DNA of 54,075 nt from Clostridia bacterium (lineage in GTDB: Bacteria; Bacillota_A; Clostridia; Oscillospirales; CAG-272): the NCBI GenBank assembly GCA_017501345.1, contig JAFVXC010000034.1:1-54075 (forward strand). Direction: 5' to 3'. The position numbers and the translations under genes are program-made. Shown piece by piece: positions 12,673-20,706 of this stretch (position 1 is the first letter of the stretch; every line of letters begins with the position of its first letter). The notes beneath the pieces are model-generated. The model made no database searches. It had not been told where the DNA came from and saw only the letters and a program-made list of their open reading frames with translations.

Positions 12673-12887
12673 TTGAAATCCTCCTTTGTTTGTGATATAA
12701 TAAGTGTGCCCCACACACGGGGGAGGGGCTTTCGCCCCATCCCTGCCTTGAAAGCGTTATTTGCTTTGGGGGTTGCCTTGCTCGGCTTAGGCTTTTTCAA
12801 TGTAATCGTAATCCGAACACTTTCGACGGCGTCTTGATTATCGATTGCATCTGCCAAGTCTTGCAGGGCTTTTTTGATTTCGTCCAT
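12663..12887 (-). CDS. Small acidic/basic protein, 74 residues
   Basis: The ATG at 12887 follows an AAAGGCGGTGAG site. The first half (MDEIKKALQDLADAIDNQDA) is an amphipathic helix, followed by a strand ESVRITITLKKPKP. The C-terminal third (GRKPLPRVWGTLIISQTKED) overlaps the GC-rich hairpin at about 12719-12744 and may be read-through sequence beyond an ancestral stop. It is the first gene of the leftward trio. Function unknown. Confidence 0.5.
   Translation of the reverse strand: MDEIKKALQDLADAIDNQDAVESVRITITLKKPKPSKATPKANNAFKAGMGRKPLPRVWGTLIISQTKEDFKCL
12673..12701 (+). promoter_or_regulatory. Antisense promoter across the RBS of a small gene
   Basis: TTGAAA (12673-12678), 17 bp, TATAAT (12696-12701) with a TGA extension, pointing rightward. 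The spacer contains the reverse complement of the AAAGGAGG site used by the leftward gene starting at 12672. Downstream is a strong GC-rich hairpin (GGGAGGGGC/GCCCCATCCC, about 12722-12744) without a T-run. Confidence 0.5.
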
Positions 12888-12909
12888 ATTTCTCACCGCC
12901 TTTCTGTAT

Positions 12910-12938
12910 ATATTACAGCACATACATCCATTTTTCAA
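12910..12938 (-). promoter_or_regulatory. Possible promoter of the small-gene trio
   Basis: On the minus strand TTGAAA (12938-12933) and TAATAT (12915-12910) are 17 bp apart, preceded by TGC-TG. This places a start site about 20 bp before the ATG-proximal ribosome binding site of the gene at 12887. The -10 is imperfect. Confidence 0.45.
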
Positions 12939-13053
12939 ATGGGTGCCACGGTGTATCGGATATTGTAGACGTTTACAAGGGCATTTTTGCCGATCTGCAA
13001 GATCGCGGGCTTTGAAATTCTGTGACCCGCATCCCCGCCTGATGTGCGAAGGA

Positions 13054-13082
13054 TTGACAAGTCGCAAATTTTATGCTATACT
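13054..13082 (+). promoter_or_regulatory. Promoter of the CrtO-like gene
   Basis: TTGACA (13054-13059), 17 bp, TATACT (13077-13082) with an upstream TG. The start of the downstream gene (13122) is preceded by AGGAGGAG. Confidence 0.8.
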
Positions 13083-13121
13083 GAATCATCTGATATTTCG
13101 ACATTCAGGAGGAGAACTCGG

Positions 13122-13712
13122 ATGTTTTATTTATGTACGGTTGCGACGGCAATCCTCCTCATTGCACTCGGAAATTTCCTCTCAGACGGCATTTACCGCT
13201 TCTCTGCATTCGGGTGGCAACTACTCACTGCCCTCCTCGGCGTCGCGGCGGTCTTTCTGATCGATGCTCTGTTTGCATTTTTGACGCGCCGTTTGCCCGA
13301 AAAATGGTTTCTGCCCGAGGCGCGATTCTTTTCCGTCGGGAAACGGGAAAAGGACTTTTACCGAAAGACGAAGATCAACACCTGGAAAAAGCACGTTCCC
13401 GAATGGGGCTGCTTCACGGGCTTTCACAAGGACAAGATGCAGGATCCCAATGACAGCACCTATCTCGGGCGCTTTCTGACAGAATCCAACTACGGCGTTG
13501 CGGGACACGTTGCGGGCGCATTTTTCGGATTCCTGATCCTATTGATCCCTCCGCTCCGCCCCCTCACGGTCGCGCTTCCCATCGCCGTCATCAATATGAT
13601 CCTAAGTCTCCTGCCGACGATGATCCTTCGCTTCAATACCCCTGCGCTCCGCCGGCTCTACCGCAGGAATCTCGAGCGCGAGGCGCGCGAGGCGGAGCCT
13701 TTGAAGAAGTGA
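13122..13712 (+). CDS. CrtO-like acyltransferase family membrane protein
   Basis: A 196-residue protein with two N-terminal membrane segments (YLCTVATAILLIALGNFL and LLTALLGVAAVFLIDALFAF) and two more near the C-terminus. The middle carries the family pattern KREKDFYRKTKINTWKKHVP followed by EWGCFTGFHKDK. That pattern occurs in proteins annotated as glycosyl-4,4'-diaponeurosporenoate acyltransferase (CrtO). No other carotenoid gene is nearby, so the substrate here is uncertain and the name marks only the family. The ATG at 13122 follows AGGAGGAG; an upstream in-frame ATG at 13044 lies before the promoter and is excluded. Confidence 0.75.
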   Translation: MFYLCTVATAILLIALGNFLSDGIYRFSAFGWQLLTALLGVAAVFLIDALFAFLTRRLPEKWFLPEARFFSVGKREKDFYRKTKINTWKKHVPEWGCFTGFHKDKMQDPNDSTYLGRFLTESNYGVAGHVAGAFFGFLILLIPPLRPLTVALPIAVINMILSLLPTMILRFNTPALRRLYRRNLEREAREAEPLKK

Positions 13713-13770
13713 TGCGTCAAAGCTCGACCGAATTCCGAACCGATCTTTTTTCATACATAACATATACCGT

Positions 13771-13817
13771 CAAAGGGGCTGCCTCACGAAAGTGAGACAC
13801 CCCCTTTGTATTTTTTT
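13771..13817 (+). terminator. Intrinsic terminator after the CrtO-like gene
   Basis: CAAAGGGG...CTCAC pairs with GTGAG...CCCCTTTG across a GAAA loop and is followed by TATTTTTTT. The 5 bp beyond it begin the end of the leftward nup operon, so it separates two convergent units. Confidence 0.85.
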
Positions 13818-13820
13818 GCG

Positions 13821-14777
13821 TTATCGCTCCTCACGGAAATAGGAAAGTCCGAGAGAGGCGGGAGGTTGATTTTCGCGCTTCTTACGAACGCTCGTAATGA
13901 TCAGCACAAGGATGGTGACAACGTACGGAAGCATCTGCAGGAGCGGCGTCGCGCTCATATCGAGCGTGATCCCGAGCAGGGTGGGCAGGCGCGAGCCTGC
14001 AAGGTAAAGTGCTCCGAAAAGAACCGATCCGAGGATACTGATGTGCGGTCTCCACAAGGTAAAGATAACGAGAGCAACGGCAAGCCAACCAAAGGCTTCA
14101 ATGCTCTTATACGCCTCGTTTGATCCTGCGTAATCCATAATATAGAACAGTCCGCCGAGTGCCGCGATACCGCTTCCGATGCCCGTCGCAACGTACTTAT
14201 AAAGCGTTACGTTGATGCCGACAGCATCTGCCGTTGCAGGGTTTTCACCGACCGCTCGCAGGTGCAGACCAACGCGGGTACGCGAGAGAATGAAGGATGC
14301 GACCAGTGCGATCACGATTGCAAGATAGACCATCACACCGCAATACTTCAACGCATCCGTACGCTCTGCAAAAGGAAAGCGGAAGTAATCCAATGCATAG
14401 AGATATTCGTTCGGCTTGCCCTTGAAGACCATCATAATAAATTTCATCGTTCCGCCGCCAAATATCGTCATTGCGAGACCCGTGACGTTCTGATTCGCCT
14501 TCAAAGTAACCGTGAGGAAGCTGTAGATCACACCCATCAGAAGCCCACCAACAAAGGAGGCGAGGATCGAGAGGATGACGATCAGTACGGGCGGGATGCC
14601 CGTTCCGTACATCCATTTCAGTGCAAGGCAGCCCGTTGCACCGCCGATACACATAATACCGGGGATACCGAGGTTCAGATGGCCAGACTTTTCAGTCAGG
14701 ATCTCTCCCGTGCATCCGTAAAGGAAGGTCGTGCCGAGTGCGACGGCAGAAAAGATATAATCGAGAAAGCCGTTCAT
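13821..14777 (-). CDS. nupQ: Nucleoside-type ABC importer permease 2
   Basis: A 318-residue polytopic membrane protein of the BMP-associated permease family (COG1079 type), with about eight hydrophobic segments and the conserved opening GCTGEILTEKSGHLNLGIPG. It is the last gene of the leftward nupN-O-P-Q operon and starts inside the stop of the upstream permease (ATGA overlap). With NupP it should form the channel for nucleosides bound by the BMP lipoprotein. The C-terminus ends in a basic cytoplasmic tail. Substrate is inferred from family; some relatives carry other small molecules. Confidence 0.88.
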   Translation of the reverse strand: MNGFLDYIFSAVALGTTFLYGCTGEILTEKSGHLNLGIPGIMCIGGATGCLALKWMYGTGIPPVLIVILSILASFVGGLLMGVIYSFLTVTLKANQNVTGLAMTIFGGGTMKFIMMVFKGKPNEYLYALDYFRFPFAERTDALKYCGVMVYLAIVIALVASFILSRTRVGLHLRAVGENPATADAVGINVTLYKYVATGIGSGIAALGGLFYIMDYAGSNEAYKSIEAFGWLAVALVIFTLWRPHISILGSVLFGALYLAGSRLPTLLGITLDMSATPLLQMLPYVVTILVLIITSVRKKRENQPPASLGLSYFREER

Positions 14778-15874
14778 TCTTTGGCACCTCCTTTGCTATG
14801 TGCATTGTGAAATTTCAGTGTGTAGGAAATGAAAAATTCACATCCGATGATAAAGAACAGAACGATACCGACCATCATATTCGGGAAGGACGAGTCGATG
14901 TCGAAGCGTGTCGAGATCTGCTCGGCTCCTTGCGAGAGGAAGGTAATAAACGTGGCACTTCCGATCATAATCAGCGGATTGAATTTCGCGAGCCACGACA
15001 CCATAATTGCGGTAAAGCCGAGACCACCGACCGTATTTACCGTGACCGAGTGGTCGAGCGCGCCGACGATCAGGAATCCCGCAAGTCCACAGACCGCGCC
15101 CGAGATCAGCATCGTACGGAGGATGACCTTACTGACGTTGATACCGATATAGCGCGCGGTGTTTTCACTTTCACCGACGACCGAGATCTCATAGCCCTGC
15201 TTCGTATAGTTGAGATACACGTAAGCGAGTGCGGTAAGGGCAAGAACTATGATGAGGAGGAGAAGATATTCGTGACCGATAATGGGCATATGACCGACCG
15301 AAAGCGCACCGAGCACACTCGATCCGCTGGGCGTCCAAAGCACCAGGAAATAAGCAACGAGGCTGCTCGCAACGTAATTCATCATCAGCGTGAAGAGTGT
15401 TTCGTTCGTTCCCCACTTCGCCTTGAACACCGCAGGGATCCCACCAAAGATCGCGCCTGCAAGCATTGATGCGAGAAGCATCAGAATGAGCAGGAGCCAA
15501 TTCGGAACACTGCTTCCGAGGTAAAAGGCGACCGCAACCGACGCGAGTGCACCAACCAGCACCTGTCCCTCCGCGCCGATGTTCCAAAAGCGCATACGGA
15601 ATGCGGGGGTGATCGCAAGCGCGATACAGAGTAGCACGGCGGAATCCTTGGCGAGCTTCCAGATTCGTCTTGTGGAGCCAACCGTTCCTTCAAAAATGGT
15701 CGCAAGAAATTCAAGTGGGTTCGCACCGATGAGGAAGATCGACAGAACCGAGCAAAGCAGGACTGCCGCTACGACCGCGATCACACGGATGAGCATCGAT
15801 TTCCAAAGCGGGATCGTGTCGCGCTTTACCACGTGGAAAAGCGGCTCACGCGTCTGTTTTTTATTCACTGACAC
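14774..15874 (-). CDS. nupP: Nucleoside-type ABC importer permease 1
   Basis: A 366-residue membrane protein (COG4603-type permease) with a cytoplasmic N-terminus and about nine hydrophobic segments. The stretch MRFWNIGAEGQVLVGALASV is the conserved family signature. I start at GTG 15874 because AAAGGAGGA lies 8 bp before it. This start overlaps the ATPase gene by 14 bp; an ATG at 15913 would lie well inside that gene. It is the partner of the permease at 13821 and the ATPase at 15861. Confidence 0.87.
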   Translation of the reverse strand: MSVNKKQTREPLFHVVKRDTIPLWKSMLIRVIAVVAAVLLCSVLSIFLIGANPLEFLATIFEGTVGSTRRIWKLAKDSAVLLCIALAITPAFRMRFWNIGAEGQVLVGALASVAVAFYLGSSVPNWLLLILMLLASMLAGAIFGGIPAVFKAKWGTNETLFTLMMNYVASSLVAYFLVLWTPSGSSVLGALSVGHMPIIGHEYLLLLIIVLALTALAYVYLNYTKQGYEISVVGESENTARYIGINVSKVILRTMLISGAVCGLAGFLIVGALDHSVTVNTVGGLGFTAIMVSWLAKFNPLIMIGSATFITFLSQGAEQISTRFDIDSSFPNMMVGIVLFFIIGCEFFISYTLKFHNAHSKGGAKE

Positions 15875-17432
15875 GGTTCGGTTCCTCCTTTTCGGATTCT
15901 GTGGAAGATGCAACGTCCGACCTTGTCATCAGGATGCCGATCTCCTCCTTGGTCACGCTTCTTCCGTCTACGATACCCGTAACACGGCCGCCGCAAATGA
16001 CCATAATACGGTCACAAAGCGCAACGAGCACGTCGAGGTCCTCGCCGACGAACACGACGGCAACTCCCTTCTCCTTTTGCTCGGTGAGCAGATTATAAAT
16101 GGTATAGGACGAATTGATATCGAGTCCGCGCACGGGATACGCCGCCATCAGAACGGTCGGGGATGCCGCGATCTCGCGTCCGACGAGGACCTTCTGCACG
16201 TTACCGCCCGAAAGACGGCGGATCGGTGTGTGCGTATTTGGTGTTGAGACCTCAAGCTCACGGACGATCTTATCCGCAAGGTCACTCGGCTTTTTACGGT
16301 CGACGAACATCGAACGGCCCTTACGATAGCTTCGGAGCATCATATTGTCGACGATGTCCATATTTCCAACGAGCCCCATTCCGAGTCTATCCTCGGGAAC
16401 GAAGGAAAGTCTGACGCCGAGCTCGCGGATCTGCAAGGGATCCTTATCGCGCAGATTCTCCGAGGTCCCGGTCTTGGGATTATGATAAACGATCGTTCCG
16501 CTCGCAGGATGGCAAAGTCCCGCGATCGACTCGAGGAGCTCTCTTTGTCCGCTTCCCGCGATACCCGCAACGCCGAGGATCTCTCCCGCGCGCGCGGTAA
16601 AGCTCACACCGTCAAGCACCTTGACACCCTCTACGTCGAACAACGTCAGATCCTCGACCACAAGACGGTCACAAACGTTTTTCGGCTCGGGGCGATCAAT
16701 GTTGAGCTCGACCCTCTTGCCGACCATCATCTCGGTCAACTCCTCGGTCGAGGTCTCCGCTGTGTTGACCGTCGCGATATGCTCGCCCTTCCGAAGGACG
16801 GCAACGCGGTCGGAAACCGACAGTACCTCGTGCAGCTTATGGGTGATAATAAGGATCGATTTGCCGTCGTCGCGCATACGACGCAGGACGTCGAACAGCT
16901 TTTCAGTCTCCTGTGGAGTGAGCACGGCGGTAGGCTCATCGAGGATCAGAATATCTGCACCTCTGTACAGCACCTTGATGATCTCGACCGTCTGCTTTTC
17001 GGAGACCGACATCTCGTAGATCTTCTTCTTCGGATCGATCTGGAAGCCGTACTTTTCCGCGATCTCAGCGACGCGACGATTGACCTCTTTGATATCGTAC
17101 TTCATCCCGTCGTCGATGCCGAGAATGATATTCTCAGCCGCTGTGAAAACGTCGACCAGCTTAAAATGCTGATGGATCATCCCGATACCGTGTCGAAAGG
17201 CATCCTTAGGCGAGCGGATCACGACCTCCTCGCCACCCACGAAAATATTTCCCTCATCGGGGAAATAAATTCCTGCGATCATATTCATCAGCGTCGTTTT
17301 GCCGCAGCCGTTTTCCCCGAGGATCGAAAGGATCTCCCCGCGGTAAACGGTCAGATCGACCTCCTTGTTCGCCGCGAGACTGCCGAAATATTTGGAGACC
17401 TTTTTCATCTCCAGTGCAAGCGGTTTGTTCAT
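15861..17432 (-). CDS. nupO: Nucleoside-type ABC importer ATPase, double NBD
   Basis: A 523-residue protein with two ATP-binding domains in tandem. NBD1 has Walker A GENGCGKTT (residues 39-47), a degenerate signature SVSEKQTVEI and Walker B ILILDEPTAVL. NBD2 has a degenerate Walker A (GIAGSGQRELL), a proper signature LSGGNVQKVLVGRE and a Walker B lacking the usual Asp-Glu pair (VLMAAYPVRGLD). This asymmetric degeneracy is the norm for RbsA/NupO-type ATPases. A GGGAGGAATTT site precedes the ATG. It powers the importer with the two permeases downstream. Confidence 0.93.
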   Translation of the reverse strand: MNKPLALEMKKVSKYFGSLAANKEVDLTVYRGEILSILGENGCGKTTLMNMIAGIYFPDEGNIFVGGEEVVIRSPKDAFRHGIGMIHQHFKLVDVFTAAENIILGIDDGMKYDIKEVNRRVAEIAEKYGFQIDPKKKIYEMSVSEKQTVEIIKVLYRGADILILDEPTAVLTPQETEKLFDVLRRMRDDGKSILIITHKLHEVLSVSDRVAVLRKGEHIATVNTAETSTEELTEMMVGKRVELNIDRPEPKNVCDRLVVEDLTLFDVEGVKVLDGVSFTARAGEILGVAGIAGSGQRELLESIAGLCHPASGTIVYHNPKTGTSENLRDKDPLQIRELGVRLSFVPEDRLGMGLVGNMDIVDNMMLRSYRKGRSMFVDRKKPSDLADKIVRELEVSTPNTHTPIRRLSGGNVQKVLVGREIAASPTVLMAAYPVRGLDINSSYTIYNLLTEQKEKGVAVVFVGEDLDVLVALCDRIMVICGGRVTGIVDGRSVTKEEIGILMTRSDVASSTESEKEEPNRVSE

Positions 17433-17515
17433 AAATTCCTCCCAAAGAAAGCATCCTTGTACAATTCAGACGCAAATCCTCGGTAGCCTCCCCCGAGGAC
17501 TTGCGTATAAACTGT

Positions 17516-17552
17516 AAAAAGTTGAGACAAGCGGAGCAAAAGCCCCGCTTGT
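17516..17552 (-). terminator. Attenuating hairpin between nupN and nupO
   Basis: On the minus strand ACAAGCGG and CCGCTTGT pair around a GC-AAAA-GC core, followed by CTCAACTTTTT. Its place between the binding-protein gene and the ATPase gene suggests partial termination, giving more binding protein than transporter. Confidence 0.65.
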
Positions 17553-17572
17553 CGATTGCTCATTGCGGCGTA

Positions 17573-18781
17573 TCAGTCACCGAAATTGGTGTTGAGAAGC
17601 TTGATTCCGTCGATCTGAATATCGAAGTAAGGAGCGCTGCGATACTCGGACTCGTGGAAGTATCCGTCCGAAATCACCTCGGTATCCTTTTCGAAGTTCT
17701 CATCGGTATTGACGTCAGCCTTATAAGACGTGAGCGTCTCTCCGTTGACCGTGAAGGTGGAGGTGGCAAACACCTTGATCTCACCCGAGATAAGCTTTGC
17801 CTTCACATCGTCGAGATATGCCTGTGTGCCTTCAGCGGCAGCCTGCGGGTTAACCGCAGCAAGTGCTACCGATCCGGTCTGGAGGGTACCCGTCCAGTCA
17901 ACGTCGATCTTGGTACCGTTCTGTACACTCTCGCAGATATACTTGAAGTAAGGCGTCCAGTCGATCTTGGAGGAAACAATAAAGGTGTTCGGGCAGGACG
18001 CAACGGTGCTGCCGTTGTAGGAAACGTTGGGAACGTTCTTCTCCTCGCATACCGAAGGCGCGCCCATCGAGTCAGCGTGCTGGGAGATCAGTACACAGCC
18101 GTTATTGATCAGAGCGGTTGCGGCATTCTTCTCCTCGATCTCGTCGTACCATTCGCCGGTGAACTGCACTTCCATCGTAACGGAGGGGCAGACCGACTTT
18201 GCGCCGAGATAGAAGGAGGTGTAGCCCGAGATAACCTCTGCGTAGGTGAATGCGCCGACGTAGCCCATCTTTGCCTGCTCAGCAGTGATCTTGCCGTCAT
18301 CGATCATTTCGTTCAGCTTGAGACCTGCCGCAACGCCTGCGAGGTATCTGCCCTCGTAGATTGAAGCAAATGCATTGTGGAAGTTGTCAAGGCCTTCCGT
18401 GTGTGCCATCGTGCCAGTCGCGTGGCAGAACTGAACCTTCGGGAATTTCTTGGCTGCCTTCAAGAGATAGGTCTCGTGACCGAAGCTGTCCGCGAAAATA
18501 ACGTCACAGCCCTCGTCAACAAGGTCAGCCGCCGCCTCATAGCAGGCGTTGGACTCACCGATATCTCTCTTTATGATGACCTGGTCCTCAGTAAGACCGA
18601 GCGCATCAGCCGCCTTTTTGACAGCCTCGATAAAGTTCAGGTCGTAGGTGGAGTCCTCGTCGTGAAGCAGGATAACGCCGAGTCTGAACACGCCGTCGTC
18701 GCTGTCGCAGGATACCATTGCCGCGCCAAGCGACGCAATCATAACGACAGCGATGCAAAGGGATAACAGTTTCTTGAACAT
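17573..18781 (-). CDS. nupN: BMP-family nucleoside-binding lipoprotein
   Basis: A 402-residue substrate-binding protein of the basic membrane protein (BMP/PnrA) family. Signal peptide MFKKLLSLCIAVVMIASLG with the lipobox VSC puts the lipid on C25. The mature protein opens with FRLGVILLHDEDSTYDLNF, and residues around DVIFADSFGH and QFCHATG are typical of the family. I start at ATG 18781 because it follows AGGAGGAACATCC; the upstream in-frame ATG at 18832 lacks such a site. It is first in the operon behind a perfect promoter and a leader of about 110 nt with no riboswitch I recognise. Confidence 0.92.
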   Translation of the reverse strand: MFKKLLSLCIAVVMIASLGAAMVSCDSDDGVFRLGVILLHDEDSTYDLNFIEAVKKAADALGLTEDQVIIKRDIGESNACYEAAADLVDEGCDVIFADSFGHETYLLKAAKKFPKVQFCHATGTMAHTEGLDNFHNAFASIYEGRYLAGVAAGLKLNEMIDDGKITAEQAKMGYVGAFTYAEVISGYTSFYLGAKSVCPSVTMEVQFTGEWYDEIEEKNAATALINNGCVLISQHADSMGAPSVCEEKNVPNVSYNGSTVASCPNTFIVSSKIDWTPYFKYICESVQNGTKIDVDWTGTLQTGSVALAAVNPQAAAEGTQAYLDDVKAKLISGEIKVFATSTFTVNGETLTSYKADVNTDENFEKDTEVISDGYFHESEYRSAPYFDIQIDGIKLLNTNFGD

Positions 18782-18896
18782 CTGGATGTTCCTCCTAAAT
18801 ATTTTTTTATCTACAAAGGCGTCTGCCTTCATAAATCGAATCGAGATCAGACGGCTTGTCCGCCCGAATGTGACCGTTCTGTGAAGTTACAACTTC

Positions 18897-18925
18897 ATTA
18901 TAACACACCATTTTCCGTCTGTCAA
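18897..18925 (-). promoter_or_regulatory. Promoter of the nup operon
   Basis: On the minus strand TTGACA (18925-18920), 17 bp, TATAAT (18902-18897). A small palindrome, GAAGTTGTAACTTC, begins just downstream at the expected start and could be an operator or a 5' stem. A second TGTCAAAG word lies upstream near 18950. Confidence 0.9.
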
Positions 18926-19122
18926 GAAAATAATCGTTTCTTTGACAGATATCGAAATATTTTTTCAATCCTCTACAGGGTAAGAGAGGATTTTTCGTCG
19001 ACGGAGAGGTGGACGGCAATTCGTTACATCTTAAGAATATGAATAAAAATCGTTAGAATGGGATATACGGAAAAGGTTTTTTTGTATAAAATAAAAGAAA
19101 AACACAACACGGAGGACCTGAT

Positions 19123-20571
19123 ATGAAGATCACAGTAAACGCCAAACACTCTCTCGGGAAATACGTTGACCCGACCGCGTGGCAGAACAGCACGCTCCGC
19201 TATACTCCGCCCGAGGACTTCCCCGCTTTTCTCGAAACTCGTGTCGGACGCGCCAAAATTATGCGCACCTGGATCACGCTCGACGAATACTGGGATTACA
19301 AGACGGGAAGGTTTTACCCCGATTACGACATTGGCGTCGCACGCTACAAGCCCGAGGAGCTTCACTACGTTTACGACTGGGCTAATATCGTTCCCGCACC
19401 GTCGGGTACGCGCTTTGAGGCTTATCTCACCTCCCACGCAAAGTGCGCGGACGAGCTTCTTCTGAACGTTCGCAGACTCGAGCGCGAGGTTTCGGACGGT
19501 GTCATCACCTACGAGCAGTACGAGGAGATCTTCGAAAAGGCAGTTGATTACTGCAAGTCTCTCGCGCCGAACATCCGTTATATCGAGTGCTGTAACGAGG
19601 TCGACGGCAAATCCTTCGGCAATCTTACGCCCGAGGAATACGTAAAGATCTATCTCGCTGCTCATCGCGCAGTCAAGCGTCTGAACGCAAGAAACAATTA
19701 TGATATTCCCCTTGAGATCGGCGGCTACGCAGCGGCGAAAACCCTCGCACGCTGGGATATGATCGACAAGGTACTTCGACTTCTCCGTGAATCCGAGATC
19801 GGCGACTGCCCGATGGACTTTTACTCCTATCATCTCTACAACCGTAGCTTCTCGGTTGATCTGTTCACCCAGAACCGCGGTGAGATCGCTTCCCTTGGCG
19901 GTGTCGGCAAGCTCCGCAAGATTATGGAGCTGCACAATGCTCTTCTCGACGAGATCGGACTCCCCGTAAAGCCCGTCTTCCTGAACGAGCTCGGCCGCGC
20001 AAGCACGACCGGCATCGACGGCGACTCGATCTACAACGCCTGCGGCATTCTGACCTATCTGATCGCATTCGGCAGCGAGGGACTTGATAATCTCTATCCC
20101 TTCCCGTGGTGCACCTTCCACAATCCGAAGCTGCAGATGTCCTTTACACAGTACCTTCTGAACGAGGACGGCTCCTATTCGGCAACGCCGAACGGCCACG
20201 CGATCGAGATGCTGCATAGCCTTAGCGGTGACCGCCTCGCTTTAGAGATCACCGAGGCAAGCGGTCCCGATGCAGAATTCCGCGCGATCGCCGCACAGGA
20301 CGGTGACGGATCGATCGCGGTCGTCTGCGTCAATCCGACCGCAGAGGTTGACGAAAGCAGTATTACCGTGACGGGTCTTCCCGACGGCACGTACCGCTTT
20401 GATTCGTACAAGTGTACCCCGAGAGACAACAACGTCGTCACGGGCAAGGGCACCGGCGCACTTGAGCTAACGGCATCGAAGACCCACACGTCGAAGGACG
20501 GCGTGCTCTTCCACTACGCAATTCTTCCGAATACATCCTTTGCGCTCTACCGCATCACGAAGATCGACTGA
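19123..20571 (+). CDS. Clan GH-A glycoside hydrolase (GH39-like)
   Basis: A 482-residue protein without signal peptide. A TIM-barrel occupies about residues 20-390, with the clan GH-A residue pair: acid/base in IECCNEVDG (N158, E159) and nucleophile in VFLNELGR (E289). A beta-sandwich of about 90 residues at the C-terminus (SIAVVCVNPTAEVDES to the end) resembles the small domain of GH39/GH30/GH51 enzymes. The exact family and substrate are not clear; xylosidase- or arabinosidase-type activity is possible. It is monocistronic, with an intrinsic terminator right after it. Being intracellular, it should act on imported oligosaccharides. Confidence 0.7.
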   Translation: MKITVNAKHSLGKYVDPTAWQNSTLRYTPPEDFPAFLETRVGRAKIMRTWITLDEYWDYKTGRFYPDYDIGVARYKPEELHYVYDWANIVPAPSGTRFEAYLTSHAKCADELLLNVRRLEREVSDGVITYEQYEEIFEKAVDYCKSLAPNIRYIECCNEVDGKSFGNLTPEEYVKIYLAAHRAVKRLNARNNYDIPLEIGGYAAAKTLARWDMIDKVLRLLRESEIGDCPMDFYSYHLYNRSFSVDLFTQNRGEIASLGGVGKLRKIMELHNALLDEIGLPVKPVFLNELGRASTTGIDGDSIYNACGILTYLIAFGSEGLDNLYPFPWCTFHNPKLQMSFTQYLLNEDGSYSATPNGHAIEMLHSLSGDRLALEITEASGPDAEFRAIAAQDGDGSIAVVCVNPTAEVDESSITVTGLPDGTYRFDSYKCTPRDNNVVTGKGTGALELTASKTHTSKDGVLFHYAILPNTSFALYRITKID

Positions 20572-20591
20572 TCGCGAAAAAGCGCAATTTC

Positions 20592-20632
20592 AAAGGGAAA
20601 CCGCCGAGGAACGCCTTGACGGTTTCCTTTTT
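20592..20632 (+). terminator. Terminator of the glycosidase gene
   Basis: GGAAACCG (20596-20603) pairs with CGGTTTCC (20620-20627), extended by AAAG/TTTT, and is followed by a T-run. The -35 box of the next promoter lies in its loop and 3' arm. Confidence 0.75.
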
Positions 20633-20644
20633 CTATGCTATAAT
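20616..20644 (+). promoter_or_regulatory. Promoter nested in the upstream terminator
   Basis: TTGACG (20616-20621), 17 bp, TATAAT (20639-20644) with an upstream TG. It drives the membrane protein/polyferredoxin pair. The -35 overlaps the terminator stem of the preceding gene, leaving no spacer DNA between the two units. Confidence 0.85.
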
Positions 20645-20706
20645 AAATATGTATGCATTTCCGCACCACGCGCGAAAGGCAAATTTCATTCGAAAGGACG
20701 GCATTT

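Noticed and set aside
18782..18896. A purine or other riboswitch in the nupN leader
   Set aside because: Only one small palindrome is seen near the start. The conserved loops of the purine riboswitch are not present and no alternative terminator precedes the start codon.
19024..20217. A 397-codon leftward open frame opposite the glycosidase
   Set aside because: The plus-strand frame carries catalytic NE and nucleophile motifs and an SD-supported start; the leftward frame has neither.
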